From Kaistia sp. 32K (GTDB taxonomy: Bacteria; Pseudomonadota; Alphaproteobacteria; Rhizobiales; Kaistiaceae), in contig NZ_AP024269.1 of NCBI RefSeq assembly GCF_016629525.1, positions 682,001-746,000 of the forward strand: a DNA stretch of 64,000 nt, read 5' to 3'. The notes under the pieces are model-generated. The model worked only from the letters and a program-made list of their open reading frames with translations. It searched no databases and was not told the origin of the DNA. Below, one piece after another: positions 36,148 through 43,489 of the stretch. Each line of letters begins with the position of its first letter. Within the stretch, counting starts at the first letter, position 1. The translations under genes were made by a program, and so were the position numbers.

Positions 36148-37056
36148 CTAGGGCATGAGCTTTGTGCGAACCGCCTCGATCGTCTCGAAACGGGCGCGGC
36201 CGATCGCCCATTGCCGTGCGTCGATCGACAGCGCCAGCGTCTCGACCAGCGCGATCAGACCGATCAGGCTGTCCCAGGGGGAGGGCAGGTCGACCTGGGC
36301 GCGCAGCACGATATCGGCGACCTGGGCGACATCCGACATCCAGCGATCGGTGAAGAGGGCTACGACCGCGCCGCGCTCCTTGGCGATCTCGGCGGTGAGG
36401 ATGGTGTCTTGCTGGTAGCGGCGAATGTCGAACAGGATGACGACGTCGCGCTTGCGCAGGTCGGCCAGCTCATCCGCCCGGCGCGACAGCCCCTGCGAGA
36501 ACAGCCGCACCCGGCTGCGCATCTTGCGCAGGTGGAATTCCAGGTGCCGCGCCGCCGGATCGGTGAAGTCGCCGCCGAGCAGGAAGATCTCGCGCCGCTC
36601 GTCGACGAGGAGGTCCGTCAGCCGCTCGATGTCGGCCGGGCTCGCCATGGCGAGCGAGTTCTCGACCGTGGTGACGAGGCTGCGGGCGAAATCGGCGAAG
36701 GGCGCCGTCTTGCCGTCGACATGCGGGCGGGTCAGCGGATACTCGGCCTGCGCCTCCATCTCCTCGCGCAGCGCACGGCGGAAATCGGCATAGCCGGAGA
36801 AGCCGAGCTTGGCGACGAAGCGCAGGATGGTCGGCGCGCTGACCTTGGCGCGCTCGGCGAAAAGTGCCACCGTCTCCATGCCGGTGGTCGGATAGCGGGC
36901 CAGCAGCGCCCGGGCGGCGCGCCGTTCGGCCTCGCTCAGCGACGCCATGCTGGCGGTCACGCGGTCGGCGAGCGTCGGCTTGTCGGTCCGGGGGCCGGTG
37001 GCCGGACTCTCGCCGTCTTGGCCACCCTGGCCTGCCGTATCCCGCGTCTCGCTCAT
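36148..37056 (-). CDS. MurR/RpiR family transcriptional regulator
   Basis: 302 aa from the ATG at 37056, with GGGAG six bases upstream; the frame is open further but lacks start support. N-terminal HTH_6 domain (about residues 25-110): TLADRVTASMASLSEAERRA and AKVSAPTILRFVAKLGFSGY. C-terminal SIS sugar-isomerase-like domain (about 130-290) with EIFLLGGDFTDPAARHLEFH. These proteins sense phosphosugars or, in nitrogen-compound clusters, other ligands. Its gene lies between the ligase operon (same strand) and the divergent hydrolase-aminotransferase pair and probably regulates both. Confidence 0.92.
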   Translation of the reverse strand: MSETRDTAGQGGQDGESPATGPRTDKPTLADRVTASMASLSEAERRAARALLARYPTTGMETVALFAERAKVSAPTILRFVAKLGFSGYADFRRALREEMEAQAEYPLTRPHVDGKTAPFADFARSLVTTVENSLAMASPADIERLTDLLVDERREIFLLGGDFTDPAARHLEFHLRKMRSRVRLFSQGLSRRADELADLRKRDVVILFDIRRYQQDTILTAEIAKERGAVVALFTDRWMSDVAQVADIVLRAQVDLPSPWDSLIGLIALVETLALSIDARQWAIGRARFETIEAVRTKLMP

Positions 37057-37120
37057 GCCGTCTCCCTCTGCTCGCTCGCAGAATAATCCAATAACATTTC
37101 GACGGCATCTTCCCAGAACC

Positions 37121-37134
37121 GTAATCCTCATTAC
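37121..37134. promoter_or_regulatory. Candidate operator in the rpiR / hydrolase divergent promoter
   Basis: GTAATCCTCATTAC, with perfect 5-bp arms, is centred in the 169-nt gap between the RpiR gene and the divergent isochorismatase-fold gene. Its GTAAT core recalls TGTAA in the site at 36114-36125. Weak on its own. Confidence 0.35.
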
Positions 37135-37225
37135 AGTATCGATGCGTCCAACCAGACTTCGTCTCCTGGGCCAGGCTGCCGCCTGATCCCAGGTCTCTTG
37201 CTCATGCCCTTTGCCGGAGTTGCCG

Positions 37226-37897
37226 ATGACCGTCCTGCCACCGATCGACGCTCCCAACGGCGCGTATCGCGAGCGAAACTTCGTACCGGCGCGGACCGCG
37301 CTTCTCAATGTCGACATGCAGAACGGCGAGTTCAACGAGGAACTCCTGTTCCGCGCCCGCCTCGACGGCACGCCGGAAGCGAAGAAGCGCGCCTTCTACG
37401 AGCGGATCGCCGATGTCGTTATCCCGAACCAGGCGCGGCTGCAGGACGCGGCGCGGGCCGCCGGCATCGAGGTGATCTTCACGGTCATCGAAAGCCTGAC
37501 GCAGGACGGTCGCGACCGCGGCCTTGACCACAAGATCTCCGGCCTGCACTGGCCGAAGGGTTCGTGGGAGGCGAAGCCGATCGAGGCGGTCGGGCCGCGC
37601 GGCGACGAGATCATCATCCCGAAGACGGCGTCGGGCATCTTCAACTGCACCAATCTCGAATATGTCCTGCGCAATCTCGGCATCGACTATCTGGTCATCT
37701 ACGGCGTGGTCACCGACCAGTGCGTGGAATCCGCCATCCGCGACGCCGCCGATCGCGGCTTCCTGGTGACGCAGGTCGAGGATTGCTGCGCGGCCGACGC
37801 GCCCGGCAGCCACGAGGGTTCGATCGAGGCGATGCGCGGCCACTATTGCCGCACCCGCACGACCGACGAGGTGATCGCCGAGATCCAGGGCGCCTGA
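37226..37897 (+). CDS. Isochorismatase-fold cysteine hydrolase (paralog 2)
   Basis: 223 aa from the ATG at 37226, chosen over an upstream in-frame TTG (37211) because CGGAG precedes it. The catalytic triad is intact: Asp30 in LLNVDMQNGEF, Lys133 in IIIPKTASGIF and Cys166 in VVTDQCVES. It shares long blocks with paralog 1 at 33245-33868 but has a longer N-terminal loop (LLFRARLDGTPEAKKRAFYE). First gene of a plus-strand pair with a class III aminotransferase 71 nt downstream. Probably acts on an amide or ureide related to the substrate of paralog 1. Confidence 0.9.
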   Translation: MTVLPPIDAPNGAYRERNFVPARTALLNVDMQNGEFNEELLFRARLDGTPEAKKRAFYERIADVVIPNQARLQDAARAAGIEVIFTVIESLTQDGRDRGLDHKISGLHWPKGSWEAKPIEAVGPRGDEIIIPKTASGIFNCTNLEYVLRNLGIDYLVIYGVVTDQCVESAIRDAADRGFLVTQVEDCCAADAPGSHEGSIEAMRGHYCRTRTTDEVIAEIQGA

Positions 37898-37968
37898 ACG
37901 CACCCGATTGACCGCCTGCCATTCTCGAAGCCGCGATCCGGGGCGGCGCCGAACCCAGAGGGACCGCC

Positions 37969-39360
37969 ATGTCCGACCAGCCGACGCTCTCGCACAACGA
38001 ACTCCACGCCTGGGACCGGGATCATTTCTTCCATCCCTCGACCCACATGGCGCAGCATGCGCGCGGCGAGACGCCGAACCGCATCATCGCCGGCGGCGAG
38101 GGCGTCTACATCACCGATGTCGACGGCAGGCGCAGCCTCGATGCCTTCGCCGGCCTCTACTGCGTCAATGTCGGCTATGGCCGCACCAAGATCTCCGACG
38201 CGATCGCCCGGCAGGCGGCGGAGCTGCCCTATTACCACGCCTATGTCGGCCATGCCTCGGAGCCGTCGATCCGCCTCGCCAAGATGGTGATCGACCGCGC
38301 CCCCGCGCATATGAGCCGCGTTTTCTTCGGCCTCTCCGGCTCGGACGCCAACGAGACCAACATCAAGCTGGTCTGGTACGTCAACAACGTGCTGGGCCGG
38401 CCGGAAAAGAAGAAGATCATCTCGCGCTGGCGCGGCTATCACGGCTCCGGCGTCATGACCGGCAGCCTGACGGGGCTCGCCGCCTTCCACAATCTGTTCG
38501 ATCTGCCGCGCGCGCCGATCCTGCATACCGAGGCGCCATATTTCTTCCGCCGCGCCGACCGCAGCCTCACCGAGGAGCAGTTCTCGCAGTTCTGCGCCGA
38601 CCAGCTCGAGGCGATGATCCTGGCCGAGGGGCCGGAGACGATCGCTGCCTTCATCGGCGAGCCGGTGCTGGGCACGGGCGGCATCGTGCCGCCGCCGGAC
38701 GGCTACTGGCCGAAGATCCAGGCGGTTCTCGACCGATACGACATCCTGCTGATCGCCGACGAGGTGGTGACGGCGTTCGGCCGGCTCGGCTCGATGTTCG
38801 GCTCGGATCACTACGGCATCAAGCCGGACCTGATCACCATCGCCAAGGGCCTGACCTCGGCCTATGCGCCGCTTTCCGGCGTCATCGTCTCGGAGAAGGT
38901 CTGGCGCATTCTGGAGCAGGGCTCCGACAATTTCGGCCCGATCGGCCATGGCTGGACCTATTCCTCGCATCCGCTCTGCACGGCGGCCGGCGTCGCAAAT
39001 CTCGAGGTCGTCGACGAGCTGGACCTGGTCAACAACGCCCGCGACGTCGGCGCCTATTTCCGCAGTCGCCTCGCCGACGCGGTGGGGGACAAACGCATTG
39101 TCGGCGACGTGCGCGGCGAGGGGCTGCTGGCGGCGGTGGAGTTCGTCCGGGATCGCGACGACCGCGCCTTCTTTGAGGCGTCGGAGAAGGTGGGTCCGCG
39201 CATTGCCGCCGCTCTGCTGGAGCAGGGCGTCATCGGCCGCGCCATGCCGCAGGGCGATATCCTCGGCTTCGCGCCGCCGCTCTGCCTGACCCGCGAGGAG
39301 GCCGACATCGTCGTCGCGGCGACGGCCAAGGCGATCGACGAGGTCGCCGCCGCGCTCTGA
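37969..39360 (+). CDS. Class III (omega-amino acid:pyruvate-type) aminotransferase
   Basis: 463 aa PLP-dependent enzyme. Cofactor Asp264 in [20 protein letters not shown], Schiff-base Lys293 in [15 protein letters not shown], and phosphate loop [14 protein letters not shown] near residue 121. N-terminal [20 protein letters not shown] is typical of the putrescine/beta-alanine/diamine transaminase subgroup. With a GS-like ligase nearby it could transaminate an omega-amino group (polyamine or omega-amino acid) to an aldehyde, with pyruvate as acceptor. A strong terminator follows at 39377-39413. Confidence 0.92.
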   Translation: MSDQPTLSHNELHAWDRDHFFHPSTHMAQHARGETPNRIIAGGEGVYITDVDGRRSLDAFAGLYCVNVGYGRTKISDAIARQAAELPYYHAYVGHASEPSIRLAKMVIDRAPAHMSRVFFGLSGSDANETNIKLVWYVNNVLGRPEKKKIISRWRGYHGSGVMTGSLTGLAAFHNLFDLPRAPILHTEAPYFFRRADRSLTEEQFSQFCADQLEAMILAEGPETIAAFIGEPVLGTGGIVPPPDGYWPKIQAVLDRYDILLIADEVVTAFGRLGSMFGSDHYGIKPDLITIAKGLTSAYAPLSGVIVSEKVWRILEQGSDNFGPIGHGWTYSSHPLCTAAGVANLEVVDELDLVNNARDVGAYFRSRLADAVGDKRIVGDVRGEGLLAAVEFVRDRDDRAFFEASEKVGPRIAAALLEQGVIGRAMPQGDILGFAPPLCLTREEADIVVAATAKAIDEVAAAL

Positions 39361-39376
39361 TCCGCACGACCCAACG

Positions 39377-39413
39377 GAAACGGCCGGCTCATCCTCGATG
39401 ACCCGGCCGTTTC
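39377..39413. terminator. Bidirectional intrinsic terminator
   Basis: Perfect 11-bp arms GAAACGGCCGG (39377-39387) and CCGGCCGTTTC (39403-39413), followed by GTTATGT on the plus strand. It lies between the aminotransferase and the convergent DUF983 gene. Confidence 0.75.
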
Positions 39414-39440
39414 GTTATGTCGGTTCGGCGCTGGCAGCGC

Positions 39441-39827
39441 TTATTCGTCGATCCGGTTCAGCAGTTTCCCGCCCTCGGCGCGATGCAGATATTGCGAGCA
39501 GACCAGCCAGCCCTTGATCGGTCTCAAGAGTAACAAAGTCGGTAGCAGCAGGATCGGCAAGGTCGTGATGAGGTGAACCCAGAGGGGAGCCTCGTATTTG
39601 AACTGGATCCAGAGCGCGAAGACCACGGCCGGAACCGCGCCGATGAACTGCGCGAAGAAGGCCGGTCCGTCGGCCGGATCGGCGAAGGAAAAGTCGAGGC
39701 CGCAGACCTCGCAGCGCGGGGCAAGCTTGAGCCAGCCGCTGAAGATATGGCCGGACTGACAGCGCGGGCAACGGCCGGAAATGCCGAGCCGGAAGGCCTG
39801 GCGGTATGGGGAGTCGGTTTCGCTCAT
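39441..39827 (-). CDS. DUF983 family membrane protein
   Basis: 128 aa. An N-terminal zinc-ribbon-like pair, CPRCQSGHIF and CEVCGLDF, precedes two hydrophobic segments (FFAQFIGAVPAVVFALWIQF and HLITTLPILLLPTLLLL). This is the arrangement of the alphaproteobacterial DUF983 family, often encoded near cytochrome oxidase genes; none are here. Function unknown; the metal site and membrane anchoring suggest a role in metal or protein handling at the inner membrane. The 286-nt region beyond it (39828-40113) shows no gene. Confidence 0.9.
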   Translation of the reverse strand: MSETDSPYRQAFRLGISGRCPRCQSGHIFSGWLKLAPRCEVCGLDFSFADPADGPAFFAQFIGAVPAVVFALWIQFKYEAPLWVHLITTLPILLLPTLLLLRPIKGWLVCSQYLHRAEGGKLLNRIDE

Positions 39828-40113
39828 GGCGATCCTTTGGGTGCTTTCGGGCAGGCCTGCCTGCCGGACGGATTGGCTCGCTGGCTTCGGAATGACCCTG
39901 GCGCAGTGTGCCGGAGGCGGGCAACTCTGCTGGTCGCGCCTGCCTTTTGATCTCCGATGATCAAAATATAGCCTTTATCGCCGCGTCATGCGAGGCGACG
40001 AAATGTAGCCGTCACACATCTCGGGGAGCGGTCGGCGGGGAGTGCCGTCTGCCTGCCTGTATCCATGGTTGTGCCCATGGCGGATGCATCTGGATCGCTG
40101 ATGGGAGGGCGTA

Positions 40114-40332
40114 TCAGGTATCGCCGGGATCGCGGTCGAACTCGTCATCGTCCTCGTCTAGCTCTTCCTCGTCTTCCGGCAGGTCGACGGCATCGCGCAT
40201 CGGGCGGCCGTCCGTATCGATCAGATTGTCGAGAAACGCCTGGTTGGCGCGATCGTCGATCTCAGGCACGGCGTGCTCGGGCACGTCGCGGCTCGGCGGC
40301 ATCGGATCGGGAAGCGGCTTCTTCGGATCCAT
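40114..40332 (-). CDS. Small acidic protein of unknown function
   Basis: 72 aa. The ATG at 40332 has AAGGAAG six bases upstream. The N-terminus is proline-rich (DPKKPLPDPMPPSRDVPEHA), the middle has a possible helix (DDRANQAFLDNLIDTDG), and the C-terminus is a run of Asp and Glu (EDEEELDEDDDEFDRD). Highly acidic tails of this kind occur in nucleic-acid mimics, chaperone-binding tails and metal buffers, but no function can be assigned. It stands alone between DUF983 and an XRE gene. Start and frame are well supported by the ribosome site and codon pattern. Confidence 0.65.
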   Translation of the reverse strand: MDPKKPLPDPMPPSRDVPEHAVPEIDDRANQAFLDNLIDTDGRPMRDAVDLPEDEEELDEDDDEFDRDPGDT

Positions 40333-40421
40333 CCATGTCTTCCTTTGCTGAAATCGGGACGAACGCCAACGCTCGCAGACGCGAAAGCGTCGCCGTGGGT
40401 TCGCCCGAACGTGCCCGTCGT

Positions 40422-40694
40422 CTAGCCGGTGAGCAGATCGTCCTGCACGCGCAGCCCCCTGGCCAGCAGGCGCAGGGCGTCCTTCGAAATCATCCAGCCG
40501 GTCTCGCAGCGAGTGATCTGGGTCAGCGCGACGCCGGTGCGGTCGGCCAGATCCGTTTGGCTGATGCAGCGCCATTCACGGATCGCCTTCAGCGGATGTT
40601 CGCCTGCAGCAATCTTGTCCATGACATGGCTCGGGAGCGCGGCCGTATCGCGCGGTCCCACATTGGGCTGCTGACGGAAATGACGAAGCTCCAT
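40422..40694 (-). CDS. Small XRE-family HTH protein, antitoxin-like
   Basis: 90 aa. An N-terminal arm (about 25 residues) leads to VMDKIAAGEHPLKAIREWRC and a helix-turn-helix ISQTDLADRTGVALTQITRC followed by a C-terminal helix ending in VQDDLL. This resembles chromosomal XRE antitoxins of alphaproteobacteria (GExPLK-REWR-LTQ pattern). No toxin-sized gene adjoins on either side. A perfect inverted repeat at 40710-40729 lies just before its start and probably mediates autoregulation. Confidence 0.82.
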   Translation of the reverse strand: MELRHFRQQPNVGPRDTAALPSHVMDKIAAGEHPLKAIREWRCISQTDLADRTGVALTQITRCETGWMISKDALRLLARGLRVQDDLLTG

Positions 40695-40709
40695 CTCTCC
40701 CTCCCAATC

Positions 40710-40729
40710 AACGGCATACGGATGCCGTT
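40710..40729. promoter_or_regulatory. Probable autoregulatory operator of the XRE gene
   Basis: AACGGCAT-ACGG-ATGCCGTT: perfect 8-bp arms and a 4-nt centre, 16 nt upstream of the XRE start codon. Size, symmetry and position fit binding of an HTH dimer over its own promoter. Confidence 0.6.
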
Positions 40730-40804
40730 AGGTAAGAGGAACGCACGAAATCACGAAATGTTCCAGTGTTTTCATGCGCCCGGAGCTTCAACTTTCGATG
40801 CGGC

Positions 40805-41560
40805 TCAGACCGGGGCGAGCCCGGCCCGGGCGCGGAATTCCGCCTCGCGAACGTCGAGCGCGCGGCCCGCGAGATCGTCGGCGGCTTCCGAGCAGAGATA
40901 GACGATTGCCCGCGCCGGATCGTCGACCGAGGCGAGGGTCTCGCGCGGCAGCTTGCTCACCGGGCCGACGCCGGAGGCGCGGATGACGCCCTGCATGTCG
41001 GTGTCGACGATGCCCGGCGAGAAGCCGAAGACGCGGATGCCGCGCGCGCCATATTCGAGCGCGACCGACTGGGTCACCATGGCGAGCCCGGCCTTGCCGG
41101 CGCAATAGGCGCTCCAGCCTTCCATCGGCCGATGCGCCGCGCCGGAGGAGAGGTTGACGATGGTGCCGCGTCCCCGCGCCAGCATGGCCGGCAGCACCGC
41201 GCGGATCACCGCGACGGCGCCGACGAGGTTGGCGTTCACGCTGGCGGCCCAGGCGGCCGGATCGGTCTCGTGCAGCAGGCCGATCGGCTGCACCACGCCG
41301 GCATTGTTGACCAGGAGGGTCGGCGCGCCGACCCGGGCGGTCGCTTCTTTGACGGCCGCGTCGACCGAGTCGGCATCGGAAACGTCGCAGGCAACCGCTA
41401 TGGCGCGACCCTCGGCGCAGCGCGCCGCGGTCGCCTCGGCGTCGGCGAGCCGGCGCGCCGTGACGACAACCGTGGCGCCGGCATCGCTAAGCGCGATCGC
41501 CGCGGCGGCGCCGATGCCGCCCTTGGCGCCCGTGACGAACGCGATCTCTCCGTCGAGCAT
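40805..41560 (-). CDS. SDR-family oxidoreductase
   Basis: 251 aa classical SDR. Cofactor motif VTGAKGGIGAAAA near residues 9-21, VNNAGVV, catalytic Ser in VNLSSGAAHRPMEGW and Tyr/Lys in YCAGKAGL. The C-terminal region (REAEFRARAGLAPV) diverges from the usual VDGG ending. Last gene of the ten-gene sugar operon, 12 nt after the mutarotase gene. It should oxidise or reduce a hydroxyl of the sugar or of a downstream keto acid using NAD(P). The substrate is unknown. Confidence 0.9.
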   Translation of the reverse strand: MLDGEIAFVTGAKGGIGAAAAIALSDAGATVVVTARRLADAEATAARCAEGRAIAVACDVSDADSVDAAVKEATARVGAPTLLVNNAGVVQPIGLLHETDPAAWAASVNANLVGAVAVIRAVLPAMLARGRGTIVNLSSGAAHRPMEGWSAYCAGKAGLAMVTQSVALEYGARGIRVFGFSPGIVDTDMQGVIRASGVGPVSKLPRETLASVDDPARAIVYLCSEAADDLAGRALDVREAEFRARAGLAPV

Positions 41561-41572
41561 GTCAGCTCACTC

Positions 41573-41887
41573 CTAGTCCATGTGCCATTGCAGCGGCAGC
41601 ATATAGGCGAAACCGGTGCGCGGGTCGCCCTCGAGCTTCATGATCGGCGCCATCGCCTCGCCCCAGCGCTTGTTGACCGGATCGTCGCGGAGATAGGCGA
41701 TGGTCTTCTGGAGATCGTCGGTCTCGAAATAGCCGATCAGCTTCAAGCCCAAGCGGAAGATCGAATAGTTACGGATGCCGGCCGCCTTCAGCGTCTCCAG
41801 CATCTCCGGCCAGATCTCGTCATGCGCCTTCTTGTATTCCTCCTCGCAGCCGGGACGGACTTCGAGAACCCAGGCGTGATGTCCCAT
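41573..41887 (-). CDS. L-rhamnose mutarotase family protein (RhaM type)
   Basis: 104 aa, exactly the length of E. coli RhaM. Tyr18 and His22 in EEEYKKAHDEIWPEM match the catalytic positions of RhaM. Also seen are IRNYSIFRLGLKLIGYFETD and a C-terminal aromatic stretch (YMLPLQWHMD). Dimeric alpha-beta barrel protein that interconverts sugar anomers. Its presence suggests that the pathway begins with a 6-deoxy sugar such as L-rhamnose or L-fucose, or a related pyranose, but related proteins act on other sugars. 10 nt after the ADC-family gene. Confidence 0.92.
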   Translation of the reverse strand: MGHHAWVLEVRPGCEEEYKKAHDEIWPEMLETLKAAGIRNYSIFRLGLKLIGYFETDDLQKTIAYLRDDPVNKRWGEAMAPIMKLEGDPRTGFAYMLPLQWHMD

Positions 41888-41897
41888 TTTCTTCCTC

Positions 41898-42677
41898 TCA
41901 GGCGAGATAATCGTGAACGATGCGGCCGGGCACGAGCGTGAAATCGGCCTTCCAGTGCAGGCCGTCCAGCATGTCGACCACCGGCAGGCGGTGGATCGGC
42001 GCCTGCGCGTTCGGGCGGAGCTCGACCGTGCAGGGCCCGCCCCAGCATTCGTGTACGACCACGTTGGAAAGCCGCCGCGCCGTCAGCTGCCGGATGGCCG
42101 GGCGCTGGTCGATGTGGTCGATGACCTTCAGGTTGATGTTCTCGGCGAAGTCGAAATGCCGGTTGAGGCTGGCCAGCGTATCGGTGCGCTGCTTGTAGGG
42201 GAGCGTGCCGGTCAGGACGTCGATGCCGTTCCGCGCCACCGTGCCGACCACGAGGTCGCCGCGCAGCTCCAGCTTCGGCTCGCCGTATTTCTTCGGCTGG
42301 CCGTGCAGTTCGCGGCCATGCACGACGCCGGCATCCGAGGAGAGGAAAAGGTAGGGCGAATAGGAGCCTTCGGCGACGCCGGGCAGGCGGCAGCCGAGCG
42401 AGACGTTGCTCTCGCCATAGGGGCCGAGCCATTCGGTGTCGTTCATCCGGTAGATGTGCGCCATGACGATGTCGCTGGTCGGCTCCAGCGGCGGCGGCAG
42501 CAGCCGCGCGACGGCCGCCTCGGTCGTCCGCCAGACCAGCGTCAGCACGTCGACATTGCGGAAGGTGAACGGATAGGGCGGCACCATCGGCGCGTCCCAG
42601 GGCGTCGAGAAGCCCGGCTTCAGGATGTCCTCGACGGTCAGGCGGTCGAGGCCGCCATTGCGCAGGTCCTTGCTCAT
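41898..42677 (-). CDS. Acetoacetate decarboxylase (ADC) family protein
   Basis: 259 aa. The ADC active-site stretch GRELHGQPKKYGEPKL holds the lysine pair (Lys129, Lys130) equivalent to the Schiff-base lysine and its neighbour in clostridial ADC. Also LPPPLEPTSDIVMAHIYRMN near the N-terminus. Members decarboxylate acetoacetate, or act as Schiff-base aldolases, dehydratases or lactonases on keto acids. In a sugar operon, acting on a keto-deoxy sugar acid or a lactone is more likely than ketone formation. The start overlaps the SDR stop as ATGA. Confidence 0.9.
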   Translation of the reverse strand: MSKDLRNGGLDRLTVEDILKPGFSTPWDAPMVPPYPFTFRNVDVLTLVWRTTEAAVARLLPPPLEPTSDIVMAHIYRMNDTEWLGPYGESNVSLGCRLPGVAEGSYSPYLFLSSDAGVVHGRELHGQPKKYGEPKLELRGDLVVGTVARNGIDVLTGTLPYKQRTDTLASLNRHFDFAENINLKVIDHIDQRPAIRQLTARRLSNVVVHECWGGPCTVELRPNAQAPIHRLPVVDMLDGLHWKADFTLVPGRIVHDYLA

Positions 42678-43489
42678 TCCGTTGCATCCTGCGCGAAGCG
42701 CGCTTCCTTGGGCGGCGCGATGCCGTAGCCGACGAAGCCGCCCGTCACGTTGATCAGTTCGCCGGTGACGAAGGAGGCTTCCGGCGAGGTGACATAGGAG
42801 ACGGCGGCGGCGACGTCGGCCGGCCGGCACCAGCGGCCGACCGGGATCGTCTTCAGTACCTGCGCCTCGAACGCCTCCCAGGAGAGGCCGAGCTTCTCCG
42901 CCTTCTCGCGAAACTGCTTCTCCATGCCGGTGCCGGGGCCGACATGGCCGGGCGCGACGCCGTTCACGGTGATGCCATAGGCGGCGAGCTCGACAGCGAG
43001 GCACTGGGTCAGGCCCCAGAGCGCGTTCTTCGAGGCAATGTAGGCGCTGGAATAGGGATTGCCGAAATTGAGCCGGGTGATGATGTTGACGATGCGGCCG
43101 CGCTCAGTGCGCATCATTGCCCGCGCCGCCGCGCGGCACGTCAGGAACGGCCCGCGCGCGTTGACGCTCTGGATCCGGTCCCATTCCTCCGGCGTCGTGT
43201 CGACGACCAGCTTCTGCAAATGGATGCCGGCGGCGTTGACGAGGATGTCGAGGCGGCCATGCTGGTCGAGCACCGTCTCGAAGGCCTCGTCGACCGAGTT
43301 GGCGTCGGTGATGTCGATGCCGACGGCGCTGCCGCCGATCTCCGCCGCGACCTCGGCCGCCAGTCCCTCGTTGTGATCCGCCGCGACGACGTGATAGCCG
43401 TCCGCCGCCAATCGCCGGACGATCTCGGCGCCGATGCCGCCGGCGCCGCCGGTCACGAGCGCAATGCCTTTTGCCGTCACGCCAGCCAC
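42674..43489 (-). CDS. SDR-family protein with altered catalytic serine position
   Basis: 271 aa. Cofactor motif VTGGAGGIG at residues 12-20, NAAG at 85-88, Asn110, and Tyr150/Lys154 in YIASKNA. The catalytic Ser normally 13 residues before the Tyr is Ile137, with Thr138 next to it (VNIITRLNFGNPYSSAY). Thr138 or a nearby Ser may substitute. The C-terminus ends INVTGGFVGYGI. Overlaps the TIM-barrel gene downstream-to-upstream by 13 nt and ADC by 4 nt. Likely NAD(P)-dependent sugar or sugar-acid dehydrogenase; activity less certain because of the changed residue. Confidence 0.88.
   Translation of the reverse strand: MAGVTAKGIALVTGGAGGIGAEIVRRLAADGYHVVAADHNEGLAAEVAAEIGGSAVGIDITDANSVDEAFETVLDQHGRLDILVNAAGIHLQKLVVDTTPEEWDRIQSVNARGPFLTCRAAARAMMRTERGRIVNIITRLNFGNPYSSAYIASKNALWGLTQCLAVELAAYGITVNGVAPGHVGPGTGMEKQFREKAEKLGLSWEAFEAQVLKTIPVGRWCRPADVAAAVSYVTSPEASFVTGELINVTGGFVGYGIAPPKEARFAQDATE

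Noticed and set aside
40422..40694. Complete type II toxin-antitoxin module
   Set aside because: Only the antitoxin-like XRE gene is visible; the neighbouring 72-aa acidic protein does not look like a toxin.
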